Below are positions 1 through 7,254 of a DNA stretch of 64,000 nt, piece by piece. This stretch comes from Streptomyces rimosus subsp. rimosus (GTDB lineage: Bacteria; Actinomycetota; Actinomycetes; Streptomycetales; Streptomycetaceae). Position 1 is the stretch's first letter; every line of letters begins with the position of its first letter. The translations under genes were made by a program, and so were the position numbers. The stretch lies in assembly GCF_000720725.1 (NCBI RefSeq), contig NZ_JOCQ01000040.1, positions 62,001-126,000 of the forward strand, given 5' to 3'. Below the pieces are notes generated by a model, which ran no database searches, had not been told where the DNA came from, and worked only from the letters and a program-made list of their open reading frames with translations.

Positions 1-34
1 GTACGACGCCGCCCGGAAGCAGGTGGCCGCGTGA
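1..34 (+). CDS. C-terminal end of an upstream gene (partial)
   Basis: An open frame enters from the left edge, encodes about ten residues ending KQVAA, and stops at TGA 32-34. That stop overlaps the ATG of the next gene (TGATG), the coupling seen throughout this operon, so it is probably the last codons of another early phage gene. Nothing can be said about its function. Confidence 0.55.
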   Translation, partial: YDAARKQVAA

Positions 35-276
35 TGCGCCGTACCGCAACGATCGCCGCCGCGCTCCTGCTGCTCGCCTCCGGGCTGACCGCGTGCACCG
101 ACCGGGACGACGACTGCGATGACCGGTCCATGGCCCCGGTGGCGGTGTCCGTACCGCTGAAGCCCGGCCCCGGCACCCGCAGCGGCAGCCGCGGCAAGGC
201 CGCCAAGTCCAAGGCGAAGCCGAAGAAGCACACATCCCGCCACGTCCACACCCACGACTACTGCGACGAGGACTGA
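34..276 (+). CDS. Small secreted lipoprotein
   Basis: An 80-residue protein with a textbook lipoprotein signal: basic MRRT start, a hydrophobic run of Ala/Leu at residues 7-18 and lipobox LTAC with the lipidated cysteine at C21. The mature part is short, acidic just after the Cys (DRDDDCDD), then basic and rich in Lys/Ser, ending with a His/Asp/Cys tail. It should be anchored on the outer face of the membrane. ATG 34 was preferred to the GTG at 31 because it overlaps the preceding stop. Superinfection exclusion is one possible role for a phage lipoprotein, but that is only a guess. Confidence 0.7.
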   Translation: MRRTATIAAALLLLASGLTACTDRDDDCDDRSMAPVAVSVPLKPGPGTRSGSRGKAAKSKAKPKKHTSRHVHTHDYCDED

Positions 277-279
277 GCC

Positions 280-843
280 ATGACGACCATTTCCGAAGCC
301 CTGGCCGCCCTCTCCGGTGGCGACCTGCCCGCTGACGCGGTGCGTGAGGGCCGCTGTCTGAAGCCGCCGATCGGCTGCGGCAAGCCGCTGATCTCGGAGA
401 ATGGCGAGGCGCGCGTCTTCTGGAACGAGGACGAGGCCCGCCAGTACGAAACCGAGTGGCGCATCACCGGGCTGTGCCCCGACTGCCAGGACTCCGTCGA
501 GGACGACGCGGCGGAACTGGCGGACATGTGGCCGGCGATCCGGGGCTTCGTGGCGTGGCTGGACGAGTCGAACGGCCGCGACGAGCACGAGAAGACCCTC
601 CGCATCCTGAAGGTCACCGAGGAGACGGGGGAGGTCGCCAAGGCGGTCATCGGCATGACCGGCCAGAACCCCCGTAAGGGCGTCACCCACAGCCTTGAGG
701 ACATCGCCGACGAACTGTGCGACGTGATGATCACGGCGGCGACGGCACTCGCCTCCGTCGTCGACAACCCCGAGCAGGTGTTCGCCGCCAACCTCGGCCG
801 CGTCCAGCAGCGGGTGAACGAGCTGGAGGCGCGCAATGCCTGA
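280..843 (+). CDS. MazG-like nucleotide pyrophosphohydrolase with N-terminal Cys motifs
   Basis: A 187-residue protein. The C-terminal half has the all-alpha NTP pyrophosphohydrolase signature: EETGE at 114-118 and DELCD at 144-148, spaced like the Mg-binding EExxE and ExxD motifs of MazG/MazG-like enzymes. The N-terminal part carries GCGKPL and CPDC, suggesting a small zinc-binding element. Phage MazG homologues hydrolyse (d)NTPs or alarmones to favour phage replication. Its stop overlaps the next ATG (836), so it is co-translated with the early operon. Confident about the family, not the substrate. Confidence 0.8.
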   Translation: MTTISEALAALSGGDLPADAVREGRCLKPPIGCGKPLISENGEARVFWNEDEARQYETEWRITGLCPDCQDSVEDDAAELADMWPAIRGFVAWLDESNGRDEHEKTLRILKVTEETGEVAKAVIGMTGQNPRKGVTHSLEDIADELCDVMITAATALASVVDNPEQVFAANLGRVQQRVNELEARNA

Positions 844-1513
844 GATCAAGCCCGACCGGTCCGACAAGAGCCGTTGCATCTCTGTCCACTGGAACCTTCC
901 GGTGCAGTGCGTACTGCCTGCCTCGCACCGCGAGAACTGGCACGAAGCCTGGCACCCGCAGACCGGTAACCGGATGCGCTACCGCCGCAGCATGGGCGTC
1001 TACGCCACCGAGGAACTGCACCACGGCGCGTGGCACGACCTAGAGATTCCCCCTCCGGGCGGCCACTGCAACGACCAGCACAGCCACCAGCCCCACGTGC
1101 GCTGCACCCAGCAGTACGGCCACCGGTTCAGCTGGAGTCACACAGCAACCGTCGACGGCTGCCGCTACACCTGGAACACGCCGCCGCTGAAGGGCCTGAC
1201 GCCTGATCAGCTTGACTCGGACGTGAAGCAGCTCCGAGGCATGGCCTACGAGCTGGCTGCCCAGTCAGAGCAGGCCCGGCGCATCGCCGTCGAGCTGGAG
1301 AACGAGAACGCGCGGCTGGCGGCCCGTGTTCGCGAGCTGGAGCGCCCGGCTGTTGAGGCGGAGCGCGCAGAGATCCGCCAGAGCTACACGGAGCTGATTG
1401 CCCAGTGCGAACAGGACCGTGACCACGAAGGCGCCTTCGACGTCCAGTGCCGCCTGCGCGAACGCGAGGAGCAGTGGAAGCGCGAGGACGAAAGCGGTGG
1501 TCCGGATGCCTGA
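836..1513 (+). CDS. Hypothetical early protein with C-terminal coiled coil
   Basis: A 225-residue protein of no family I recognise. The first 110 residues are rich in His, Trp and Cys (for example CVLPASHRENWHEAWH and HNDQHSHQPHVRC-like stretches), suggesting metal binding. Residues about 125-210 are a long charged helix or coiled coil built of Glu/Arg/Ala heptads. It overlaps the MazG-like gene by 8 bp at its start and the next gene by 8 bp at its end, so it is an integral part of the operon. Confidence 0.7.
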   Translation: MPEIKPDRSDKSRCISVHWNLPVQCVLPASHRENWHEAWHPQTGNRMRYRRSMGVYATEELHHGAWHDLEIPPPGGHCNDQHSHQPHVRCTQQYGHRFSWSHTATVDGCRYTWNTPPLKGLTPDQLDSDVKQLRGMAYELAAQSEQARRIAVELENENARLAARVRELERPAVEAERAEIRQSYTELIAQCEQDRDHEGAFDVQCRLREREEQWKREDESGGPDA

Positions 1514-1787
1514 CCTGATGGTGAACCTCGACGGGCGGACCGTACCGCTCGCGGACTGCCACTGGGTCCTCTTCGACGCCGACGGTTGCGCCGAGGGCTC
1601 CCTGTTCGGCCGGTGCGCCGTCGACGAGGAGCAGGCACACCAGGAACTCCGGCCCCTGAAGCGCGACCGGGACCGCGAGGCCCGGCGCGGCTACCAGGTG
1701 CGGCTGCTGACCCGCGAGCAGTGGCGCCGCGACGCCAAGCCGTGCCTCCTCGGCCGCTGCGAGCACCGGAAGGGCGGTGCGGCATGA
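1506..1787 (+). CDS. Hypothetical early protein (93 aa)
   Basis: ATG 1506 lies inside the end of the previous gene, and its TGA overlaps the following ATG (ATGA at 1784), so the start is fixed by context even though the frame is open further upstream. The protein begins MPDLMVNLDG, is followed by a beta-rich segment and a basic Arg-rich helix, and has cysteines near the end (CLLGRCEH). No family recognised. Confidence 0.65.
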   Translation: MPDLMVNLDGRTVPLADCHWVLFDADGCAEGSLFGRCAVDEEQAHQELRPLKRDRDREARRGYQVRLLTREQWRRDAKPCLLGRCEHRKGGAA

Positions 1788-2002
1788 GGAACCCGATCGC
1801 CGCCGCCCGGTCCCGGGCCCGGCACCGCGGCAAGACCCCGGCCCGGCTGCGGGCCGCCAACGCCCGGCTGGAGGCCGACTTCGACGCCGCGGCCATCGAC
1901 TACTCCGGCGCCCTCGAAGACCTGCGCATGGCGCGCGAGGAGAACGCGCGGCTGCGGGCGGCGCCCGCGGCCTGGTCCGAGAAGGAAGGGGCGGCATCAT
2001 GA
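1784..2002 (+). CDS. Small coiled-coil protein (72 aa)
   Basis: Start and stop both overlap neighbours by 4 bp. The basic N-terminus (RNPIAAARSRARHRGK) is followed by two helices with Ala/Leu/Glu heptads (LRAANARLEADF and LRMAREENARLRA). Such small basic coiled-coil proteins are common in actinophage early operons; function unknown. Confidence 0.65.
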   Translation: MRNPIAAARSRARHRGKTPARLRAANARLEADFDAAAIDYSGALEDLRMAREENARLRAAPAAWSEKEGAAS

Positions 2003-2397
2003 CCCGCCCGCCGCTCGTCGGAGCCGCCCTGTGGAACACGGTGATGCGGAACGCCGAGGACCGCTGTGAGTGCCGCGGGGTGTGCGGCAGCAAGCATGAC
2101 CCCGAGCGGCGCGGCCGGCAGATGCGCTGTCCGCACGAGAACGGGATGCTCGTCAGCAAGATCGGCGAGATCAAGCTGATCGCCGTACCGCGCGACCCGT
2201 CGGTGGACTTCACCACCGCCGCGTCCCTGCCGGCCTCCCGGCTGATCGCCCTGTGCCCGGCGTGTGACGGGGCCGTGCGCCGGATCTTCAAGCGGGCGGA
2301 GAAGCGGATGCCGCCGCAGGAGAACGGGCTGTTCGACAGCGCACCGTACTACGTCGACCCGGCCAGCAAGCGACAGGCCGACGTCGGCGCCGCCTGA
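1999..2397 (+). CDS. Cys-rich treble-clef/HNH-like protein
   Basis: A 132-residue protein starting at ATG 1999, overlapping the previous stop. It has a cysteine cluster CECRGVCG near residue 24, a further Cys about 18 residues on (RCPHENG), and CPACDG near residue 83, the layout of a treble-clef zinc site as in HNH enzymes. I do not see the conserved catalytic His-Asn pair, so it may be a non-catalytic relative. A GC-rich hairpin follows the stop at once. Confidence 0.6.
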   Translation: MTRPPLVGAALWNTVMRNAEDRCECRGVCGSKHDPERRGRQMRCPHENGMLVSKIGEIKLIAVPRDPSVDFTTAASLPASRLIALCPACDGAVRRIFKRAEKRMPPQENGLFDSAPYYVDPASKRQADVGAA

Positions 2398-2399
2398 CA

Positions 2400-2435
2400 G
2401 CCGGGCCGCCGGATGACCCCGGCCGGCGGCCCGGC
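2400..2435 (+). terminator. GC-rich hairpin after the Cys-rich protein gene
   Basis: Perfect 13-bp arms at 2400-2412 and 2423-2435 with a 10-nt loop, starting three bases after the stop codon. There is no U-run, as is usual for Streptomyces hairpins. It may terminate, attenuate or protect the 3' end of the upstream message, because the next gene has its own ribosome site (GGAG). Confidence 0.55.
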
Positions 2436-2500
2436 GATCCACCGCCCGAGTCGCCCGCATCCTCCCCGCAGACGGGGCTGATACCCATTGGAGCTACACC

Positions 2501-3256
2501 GTGAAGGTCCCTGCGAATGTCCTTGAGGTCCTCGACCGAGCCGAAACCGACGGCTCCCGGCTCATCCTCACGGGCGCCCTGTCCCGCAAGCTGTACCTCG
2601 ACACGGCCAAGACGATCGAAGCCGCGGGCGGCAAATGGAACCGCCGTGAGCGCGCCCACCTCTTCGGCGGCGATGCCGCCGACGCGATAGAGCCGATCAT
2701 CCTCACCGGTGAGGTCACCAGCACACGGCAGCAGTTCGGCTACTTCCCCACACCGGCCCCGATCGCACAGCAGCTCATCGACATCGCCGGGATCGAGCCG
2801 GGAATGCGGGTCCTGGAGCCGTCCGCCGGCCGCGGCGCCATCGCGTTCGCTGCCGCCCAAGCCGGGGCCGTCGTCGACTGCGTGGAAATCCAGGCCGACC
2901 ACGCGGAAGCGATCGCGGACGCTCACCACCGCGACATCACCGTCCTGGTGGCGGACTTCCTGACCACCAGCCCGCGGCCCGTCTACGACCGCGTCGTGAT
3001 GAACCCGCCCTTCGCGCGGCAGGCCGACATCGCTCACGTGGAGCACGCATTCCAGGCGCTCAAGCCCGGCGGCCGGCTCGCCGCCGTGATGTCCGCCGGC
3101 ATTACGTTCCGCCAGACGTCGGCCGCAGTCGCCTTCCGATCCCGCATCGAAGCACTGGACGGCGAGCTGCGCCCGCTGCCCGAGGGCGCGTTCAAGGAAG
3201 CCGGAACCGGCGTGAACACAGTGATCGCCGTGCTCTGCAAGCCCGACGCCGCCTGA
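2501..3256 (+). CDS. N6-adenine-type DNA methyltransferase (copy 1)
   Basis: A 251-residue protein from GTG 2501, behind GGAG. An N-terminal domain (about 1-75) precedes YFPTP, the SAM-binding motif EPSAGRG near residue 107 and catalytic motif NPPF at 168-171. This matches class I methyltransferases acting on exocyclic amino groups, as in phage N6-adenine enzymes. It could protect phage DNA from host restriction. A clear paralogue lies 9 kb downstream (11990-13003). Another possibility is a methyltransferase-derived DNA-binding protein, since target specificity cannot be read from sequence. Confidence 0.85.
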   Translation: MKVPANVLEVLDRAETDGSRLILTGALSRKLYLDTAKTIEAAGGKWNRRERAHLFGGDAADAIEPIILTGEVTSTRQQFGYFPTPAPIAQQLIDIAGIEPGMRVLEPSAGRGAIAFAAAQAGAVVDCVEIQADHAEAIADAHHRDITVLVADFLTTSPRPVYDRVVMNPPFARQADIAHVEHAFQALKPGGRLAAVMSAGITFRQTSAAVAFRSRIEALDGELRPLPEGAFKEAGTGVNTVIAVLCKPDAA

Positions 3257-3267
3257 CACCCACCGCC

Positions 3268-3308
3268 CCGCCCGGGCCGCCCGCCCTTCCCCGCGGGCGG
3301 CCGGGCGG
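3268..3308 (+). terminator. GC-rich hairpin after methyltransferase copy 1
   Basis: Arms 3269-3284 and 3293-3308 pair over about 15 bp with one bulged G. It lies 12 bp after the methyltransferase stop and just before the ribosome site of the next gene, so it probably attenuates or processes the early transcript. Confidence 0.5.
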
Positions 3309-3330
3309 ACCACACCCGAAAGCAGGTCAC

Positions 3331-3546
3331 ATGCGAAACATGAGCCGCGGCGACCTCGTCGCCCTCCTCGACGACATCCGCGCCCGCGTCGCCACCGGCG
3401 ACAGCTTCGAAGGCAACCTCCAGTACCTGATGCCGCAGGCCGACGATGCTGAGCACCCCTTCGACGTGGCCGCCACGTACCGCGTCGGCAACAGCATGGG
3501 CCAAGGCGGCGCCGTCATCATCGGCGCGAACGGCGGTGTGCGATGA
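3331..3546 (+). CDS. Hypothetical early protein (71 aa)
   Basis: An ATG behind GAAAGCAGG-like spacing starts a 71-residue protein with an N-terminal helix (SRGDLVALLDDIRARVATGDSFEG) and a beta-like C-terminus ending GGAVIIGANGGVR. It shares a 4-bp overlap with the next gene. The helix-then-strand layout recalls small phage proteins that bind partners, but no family is recognised. Confidence 0.65.
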   Translation: MRNMSRGDLVALLDDIRARVATGDSFEGNLQYLMPQADDAEHPFDVAATYRVGNSMGQGGAVIIGANGGVR

Positions 3547-3896
3547 CCACGTCGCCCGAGGCCGCCGCCGTCGTGGACCCGGTCGCCGCCGACACCGCCC
3601 AGCAGCAGGGCATGGACGACGCCGCAGCCCACACCGATACCGCGTGGGCCGCCGAATGCCAGAAGGGCATCGCCGTGGCCGCCACCCTCATGCTGCCGTT
3701 CCAGGCCGCCGACCTCGTCGCCGCCGGACTGGTCAGCGAACCCCGCCACCCCAACCACTGGGGCCCGCAATTCGCCGCCGCCCACCGGGGTGGCGTCATC
3801 GAACCCCATGGCGTGGCCCGATCCAAGCGCGCCACCGTCCGCAACTCCCTGTGCCGCACGTGGATCGGCTCCATCGAAGGAGGCGACACCGCGTGA
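3543..3896 (+). CDS. Hypothetical replication-region protein (117 aa)
   Basis: Alanine-rich N-terminus followed by a well-structured C-terminal half with the pattern LVSEPRHPNHWGPQFAAA and a closing CRTWIGS. The PNHWG segment with downstream Gly-Val-Ile and SKR residues occurs, in my recollection, in small phage and mobile-element proteins near replication genes. Function is not established. Overlaps both neighbours by 4 bp. Confidence 0.65.
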   Translation: MTTSPEAAAVVDPVAADTAQQQGMDDAAAHTDTAWAAECQKGIAVAATLMLPFQAADLVAAGLVSEPRHPNHWGPQFAAAHRGGVIEPHGVARSKRATVRNSLCRTWIGSIEGGDTA

Positions 3897-4123
3897 ACAC
3901 CCTGCACGAGATCGCCGTCGCCACCGCGCACGCCGTCCTCCTGGCCGCCGCCGGAGGCAGCCTCATCGGCGCCGCATGGCTCGCCGTCACCACCCTGCGG
4001 CGCCGACGGCGGCGCCGCGCCTTCCAGCGCACCGCCCGCGCCGCCGCAGCTACCACCACCCAGTCCGCCGACGAGGACATCGACGCCGAGTACCGGCGCC
4101 TGTGCGAAGGGAGCAGCCAGTGA
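3893..4123 (+). CDS. Small membrane protein (76 aa)
   Basis: GTG 3893 overlaps the previous stop. One hydrophobic segment (residues about 8-29, AVATAHAVLLAAAGGSLIGA) is followed by an Arg-rich stretch LRRRRRRRAF, so the protein is a single-pass membrane protein with the C-terminus inside. No family assigned. Confidence 0.65.
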   Translation: MNTLHEIAVATAHAVLLAAAGGSLIGAAWLAVTTLRRRRRRRAFQRTARAAAATTTQSADEDIDAEYRRLCEGSSQ

Positions 4124-4506
4124 GCGCCTCCAAGAAGAAGGGCACCAGCGCCGAGAGCGCCGTCGTCGCCTACCTGCGCAGCCGCGGCTTCGTCCAGGCC
4201 GAACGCCGCGCCCTCAGCGGCAGCCAGGACCGCGGCGACATCGCCGGCATCCCCGGCACCGTCCTGGAGGTCAAGAACTGCGCCCGCACCGAACTCGCCT
4301 CCTGGGTCGACGAGGCCGAGATCGAAGGCGAGAACGACCGGGCCGAAGTCGCCGCCGTGTGGCACAAGCGCCGAGGCCGAGGCAACCCGGGGGCCTGGTT
4401 CGTGACCATGACCGGCGAGCAGTTCACCGACCTGCTGCGCGCCGCCATGGGCATGCCCGACACCGACACCGTACTGCGCGAGGCCGAAGGCGGTGAGGCG
4501 GCGTGA
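4120..4506 (+). CDS. Holliday-junction-resolvase-like PD-(D/E)xK nuclease
   Basis: A 128-residue protein from GTG 4120. It has GTSAESAVVAYLRSRGF with E12, then D40 (GDIAG), E50 and K52 (LEVKN), the four conserved positions of the restriction-endonuclease fold as used by archaeal Hjc-type resolvases. The short length fits a single nuclease domain. It probably acts on branched DNA in phage replication or recombination, beside the RecB-like nuclease at 5183. Not a RusA-type enzyme by motif. Confidence 0.78.
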   Translation: MSASKKKGTSAESAVVAYLRSRGFVQAERRALSGSQDRGDIAGIPGTVLEVKNCARTELASWVDEAEIEGENDRAEVAAVWHKRRGRGNPGAWFVTMTGEQFTDLLRAAMGMPDTDTVLREAEGGEAA

Positions 4507-5186
4507 ACGCCTTCCCCCTTCCCGCCCGTGAGCCGAACGGGCTGACGCTGCTTGACCCGTTCTGCTGCCAGGGCGGCAGCGCCATGGGCTGGTACCTCGC
4601 CGGGTTCGACGTCACCGGCGTCGACACCGCCCCGCAGCCGCGCTACCCGTTCACCTTCATCCAGGGCGATGCAATCGAGTACATCCGGGCGCACGGCCAC
4701 GAGTACGACCTGACCGCCGGGTCACCGCCGTGCCAGGCGCACAGCCTGTGTCAGCGCATCCAGGGCCGCACACATCCCAGGCTGATCGGTCCGGCCCGCG
4801 AGGCGATGCAGTCCACGGGGCGGCCGTGGATCATCGAAAACGTACCCGAGGCGGCCCCCGAACTCCGTGACCCCATCACCCTGTGCGGGGCTTCGTTCGG
4901 CCTGCATACCTACCGCCACCGCCTCTTCGAAGCCTCCTTCCCGCTCACTGCGCCGGAGCATCCGCAGCACACCCGCCGCACGGTCAAGATGGGCCGCCCG
5001 CTGAAGCCCGGCGACTGGTATCACGCGGTCGGCAACTTCTCCAACGTCCCCTATGTGAAGGCGGACATGAGCGTCCCGTGGATGACCCGCGACGGCATCC
5101 GGGAGTGCATCCCGCCCGCCTACACCCGCTACCTCGGCGCGCAGGCAGCCGTCTTCCTCCTGCAGCCCACGGAGGCCACCGCGTGA
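4503..5186 (+). CDS. DNA (cytosine-5) methyltransferase
   Basis: A 227-residue enzyme with motif I DPFCCQGGS near residue 18 and the catalytic GSPPCQ motif (C77), followed by an ENVPEA-type motif (IIENVPEA). This is the C5-cytosine methyltransferase order. At 227 residues it is shorter than typical 300-400-residue enzymes, so the target-recognition region is small. No cognate restriction enzyme is adjacent, so it is most likely an orphan enzyme protecting phage DNA. It overlaps both neighbours by 4 bp. Confidence 0.88.
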   Translation: MNAFPLPAREPNGLTLLDPFCCQGGSAMGWYLAGFDVTGVDTAPQPRYPFTFIQGDAIEYIRAHGHEYDLTAGSPPCQAHSLCQRIQGRTHPRLIGPAREAMQSTGRPWIIENVPEAAPELRDPITLCGASFGLHTYRHRLFEASFPLTAPEHPQHTRRTVKMGRPLKPGDWYHAVGNFSNVPYVKADMSVPWMTRDGIRECIPPAYTRYLGAQAAVFLLQPTEATA

Positions 5187-5995
5187 TCGCCACCGGTAAC
5201 GACGCCACCGGCCAGGCGCTCGCCGCCCGCGTCGCCGACCTCATCACCGACGCCGCCAACAACAGCCCCCGCTCCCGGCAGACCCGCATCGGTCCCTCCG
5301 AGGTCGGCGAGCCGTGCGAACGCAAGCTCACCTACAAGCTCTTCGAGTGGCCGGTCTGCAACACCGACCACGACCCCATCGCCAGCGTGATCGGAACTGG
5401 TTTCCACGGCTGGATGGAAGAGGTCTTCACCGGCCGCAACGCCGTACTGCCGGATGGGCGCCCGCGCTACCGGATCGAAGAGCGGGTAACCGTCCGCGAA
5501 GCCGGCAGCACCGTCCTCGGATTCGATGTCACGGGGTCCGCCGACCTGTACGACCGGCTGACCCGGACCAACCTCGACTGGAAGCTCGTGGGCGTCTCCA
5601 GCTTCGACGCGTACCGGCGTAAAGGTCCCGGGGTGCAATACCGCGTACAAGCGCACCTCTACGGCCTCGGCCAGGAGAACGCCGGAGAATCGCCGGAGCG
5701 AGTAGCCATCGTCTTCGTGGCCCGCCACCACGAACTGCGCGTCCACGTCTGGACCGAGGAGTACCAGCGTCAGGTGGCGCTCGACGCCCTGGAGCGGCTC
5801 GACCGCATCAAGACGCGCCTGCTGGCGCTGGACCCCGAAGCCAATCCGGAGCGCTGGTCGGAAATCCCCATACCGGAAGACGCCAAATGCAAGTGGTGCC
5901 CGTGGTTCCGGCCCGGTTCCAGTGACCTGAGTTCCGGATGCCCCGGCGTCATGAAGCAAGTCAGGCGGCACGGCTTCGAGGAGCTGGTCGCGTGA
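5183..5995 (+). CDS. RecB/Cas4-like exonuclease with Cys cluster
   Basis: A 270-residue protein from GTG 5183. C45 (GEPCERK) sits in the N-terminal region. H75, D121 and the DWK motif at D132-K134 match the PD-(D/E)xK core of the RecB/AddB/Cas4 exonucleases. C236, C239 and C253 near the C-terminus complete a four-cysteine set like the Fe-S cluster of AddB and Cas4. It probably resects double-stranded ends in phage recombination, working with the SSB-like protein at 6509. Confidence 0.8.
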   Translation: MIATGNDATGQALAARVADLITDAANNSPRSRQTRIGPSEVGEPCERKLTYKLFEWPVCNTDHDPIASVIGTGFHGWMEEVFTGRNAVLPDGRPRYRIEERVTVREAGSTVLGFDVTGSADLYDRLTRTNLDWKLVGVSSFDAYRRKGPGVQYRVQAHLYGLGQENAGESPERVAIVFVARHHELRVHVWTEEYQRQVALDALERLDRIKTRLLALDPEANPERWSEIPIPEDAKCKWCPWFRPGSSDLSSGCPGVMKQVRRHGFEELVA

Positions 5996-6474
5996 AAACC
6001 ACCGAGGAGCGCTTCTGGGAAAAGGTCGACGGAGCAAACGTGGCCGGTTGCTGGATCTGGCGGGGCGCCGGCAACGGCTACGGCAGGTTCTACGCCTCGG
6101 GCCGCAACGTACTAGCGCACCGATGGGCATACGAATATCTCCGAGCTTCGATCCCGGAATCGCTTGTCCTTGACCATCTCTGCCGCAATGCCCAGTGCGT
6201 GAATCCGTGGCACCTAGAACCGGTCAGTCAGGCGGAGAACCTCCGTCGTGGGAACGGGTTCAGCGGACGTAACGCGCGCAAAACGCACTGCCCCCAGGGG
6301 CATCCGCTGACAGGCATGAACAGCTATCTCGCCCCTTCGGGTGGGCGAGCTTGCCGCACCTGCCGCCGTTCGGCGTACCGAGCCCACCGCGCCGAAAATC
6401 GCGAACTCATCAACACCCGGAAACGAGCGGCTTACGCCGCCCAAAAGCTCGCCGATTCACAGAAGTCGGCGTGA
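5992..6474 (+). CDS. HNH endonuclease (homing type)
   Basis: A 160-residue protein with AHRWAYEYL, the HNH core LDHLCRNAQCVNPWHLEP and the following QAENLRRG. This is the arrangement of phage HNH endonucleases of the I-HmuI/NUMOD4-like group. A second Cys cluster (CPQGHP, CRTC) and a Lys/Arg-rich tail would bind DNA. The gene sits in a replication operon and its codon use is less GC3-rich than its neighbours (many AAT, GAA, TCG), suggesting later acquisition as a selfish homing gene. Confidence 0.85.
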   Translation: MKTTEERFWEKVDGANVAGCWIWRGAGNGYGRFYASGRNVLAHRWAYEYLRASIPESLVLDHLCRNAQCVNPWHLEPVSQAENLRRGNGFSGRNARKTHCPQGHPLTGMNSYLAPSGGRACRTCRRSAYRAHRAENRELINTRKRAAYAAQKLADSQKSA

Positions 6475-6508
6475 TCAATCCCACCTCTCCCAAGGAGCAA
6501 AGGAACTC

Positions 6509-7138
6509 ATGAGCACTCCCCTGGACGCGAACTCCTTCCTGATGGCGGGCGGCGCCAAGTCCGCCCGGTTCGAGCAGCCCGGCGCCTTCGTCGTCGGCCG
6601 CATCAGCGAGCAGCCCGTCGTGCAGCAGCAGAAGGACTTCTCCACCGGCGAGCCGCTGTTCTGGAACGACGGCCAGCCGCGCATGCAGCTGTCGGTGACG
6701 CTGGCCACCGACCAGCGCGACCCGGCCGACACGGACGACGACGGCTCGCGCCGCATCTACGTCAAGGGCCAGATGAAGCAGGCGATCCAGCAGGCCGTGC
6801 GGGCCTCCGGCGCCCGCGGCCTGGAGGTCGGCGGCGTCCTGAAAGTCACCTACGTGCGCAACGGCACCGCGAGCAACCCGCGGTTCAACCCGCCCAAGGA
6901 GTACGCCGCCGAGTACACCCCGGCCGCGCAGGCCGAGCTGAACACCCCCGAGCCCGCGGCGCCCACCGGGGTCGACACCACCACCGGCGAGATCACCGCC
7001 CCGGCCGCGTCCGCGGCACCGGGCCAGCCGGACCTGAACGACCCGGCCGTGAAGGCGCTGCTCGCACAACTGCAGGGCCAGCAGCGTCAGGCCGCGTCTG
7101 CGGCGAACGGCGGCAGCACCGAGCCCCCGCCGTTCTGA
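6509..7138 (+). CDS. Single-stranded DNA-binding-like protein
   Basis: A 209-residue protein from ATG 6509 behind AAAGGAA. The N-terminal domain (1-140) is beta-rich and includes LSVTLATDQRD and YVKGQMKQAIQQAVR. The C-terminal 70 residues are a Pro/Ala/Gly linker ending EPPPF, which mimics the terminal tip (acidic, then PF) by which SSB recruits replication proteins. Such proteins precede primase/helicase genes in many actinophages. The fold is inferred from context and the tip, not from a clear OB motif. Confidence 0.6.
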   Translation: MSTPLDANSFLMAGGAKSARFEQPGAFVVGRISEQPVVQQQKDFSTGEPLFWNDGQPRMQLSVTLATDQRDPADTDDDGSRRIYVKGQMKQAIQQAVRASGARGLEVGGVLKVTYVRNGTASNPRFNPPKEYAAEYTPAAQAELNTPEPAAPTGVDTTTGEITAPAASAAPGQPDLNDPAVKALLAQLQGQQRQAASAANGGSTEPPPF

Positions 7139-7181
7139 GCCGCGCCACCGCACCACCCCGCCCGCCCGGTAACCAGGCCGG

Positions 7182-7206
7182 CGCCCCGGGTCCGACGCCC
7201 GGGGCG
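7182..7206 (+). terminator. GC-rich hairpin upstream of primase gene
   Basis: Perfect 9-bp arms at 7182-7190 and 7198-7206 with a 7-nt loop in the 116-bp gap between the SSB-like and primase genes. There is no U-run. It may set the ratio between abundant SSB and rarer primase. Confidence 0.45.
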
Positions 7207-7254
7207 GGCACCGAGGCCGCCGCCTTCGCGTACCACCGGACAAGGAGCACCGCC

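Noticed and set aside
1128..2291. 387-codon minus-strand frame opposite the early genes
   Set aside because: Four plus-strand genes with coupled starts and stops explain the same DNA; the minus frame is Arg/Pro-rich shadow.
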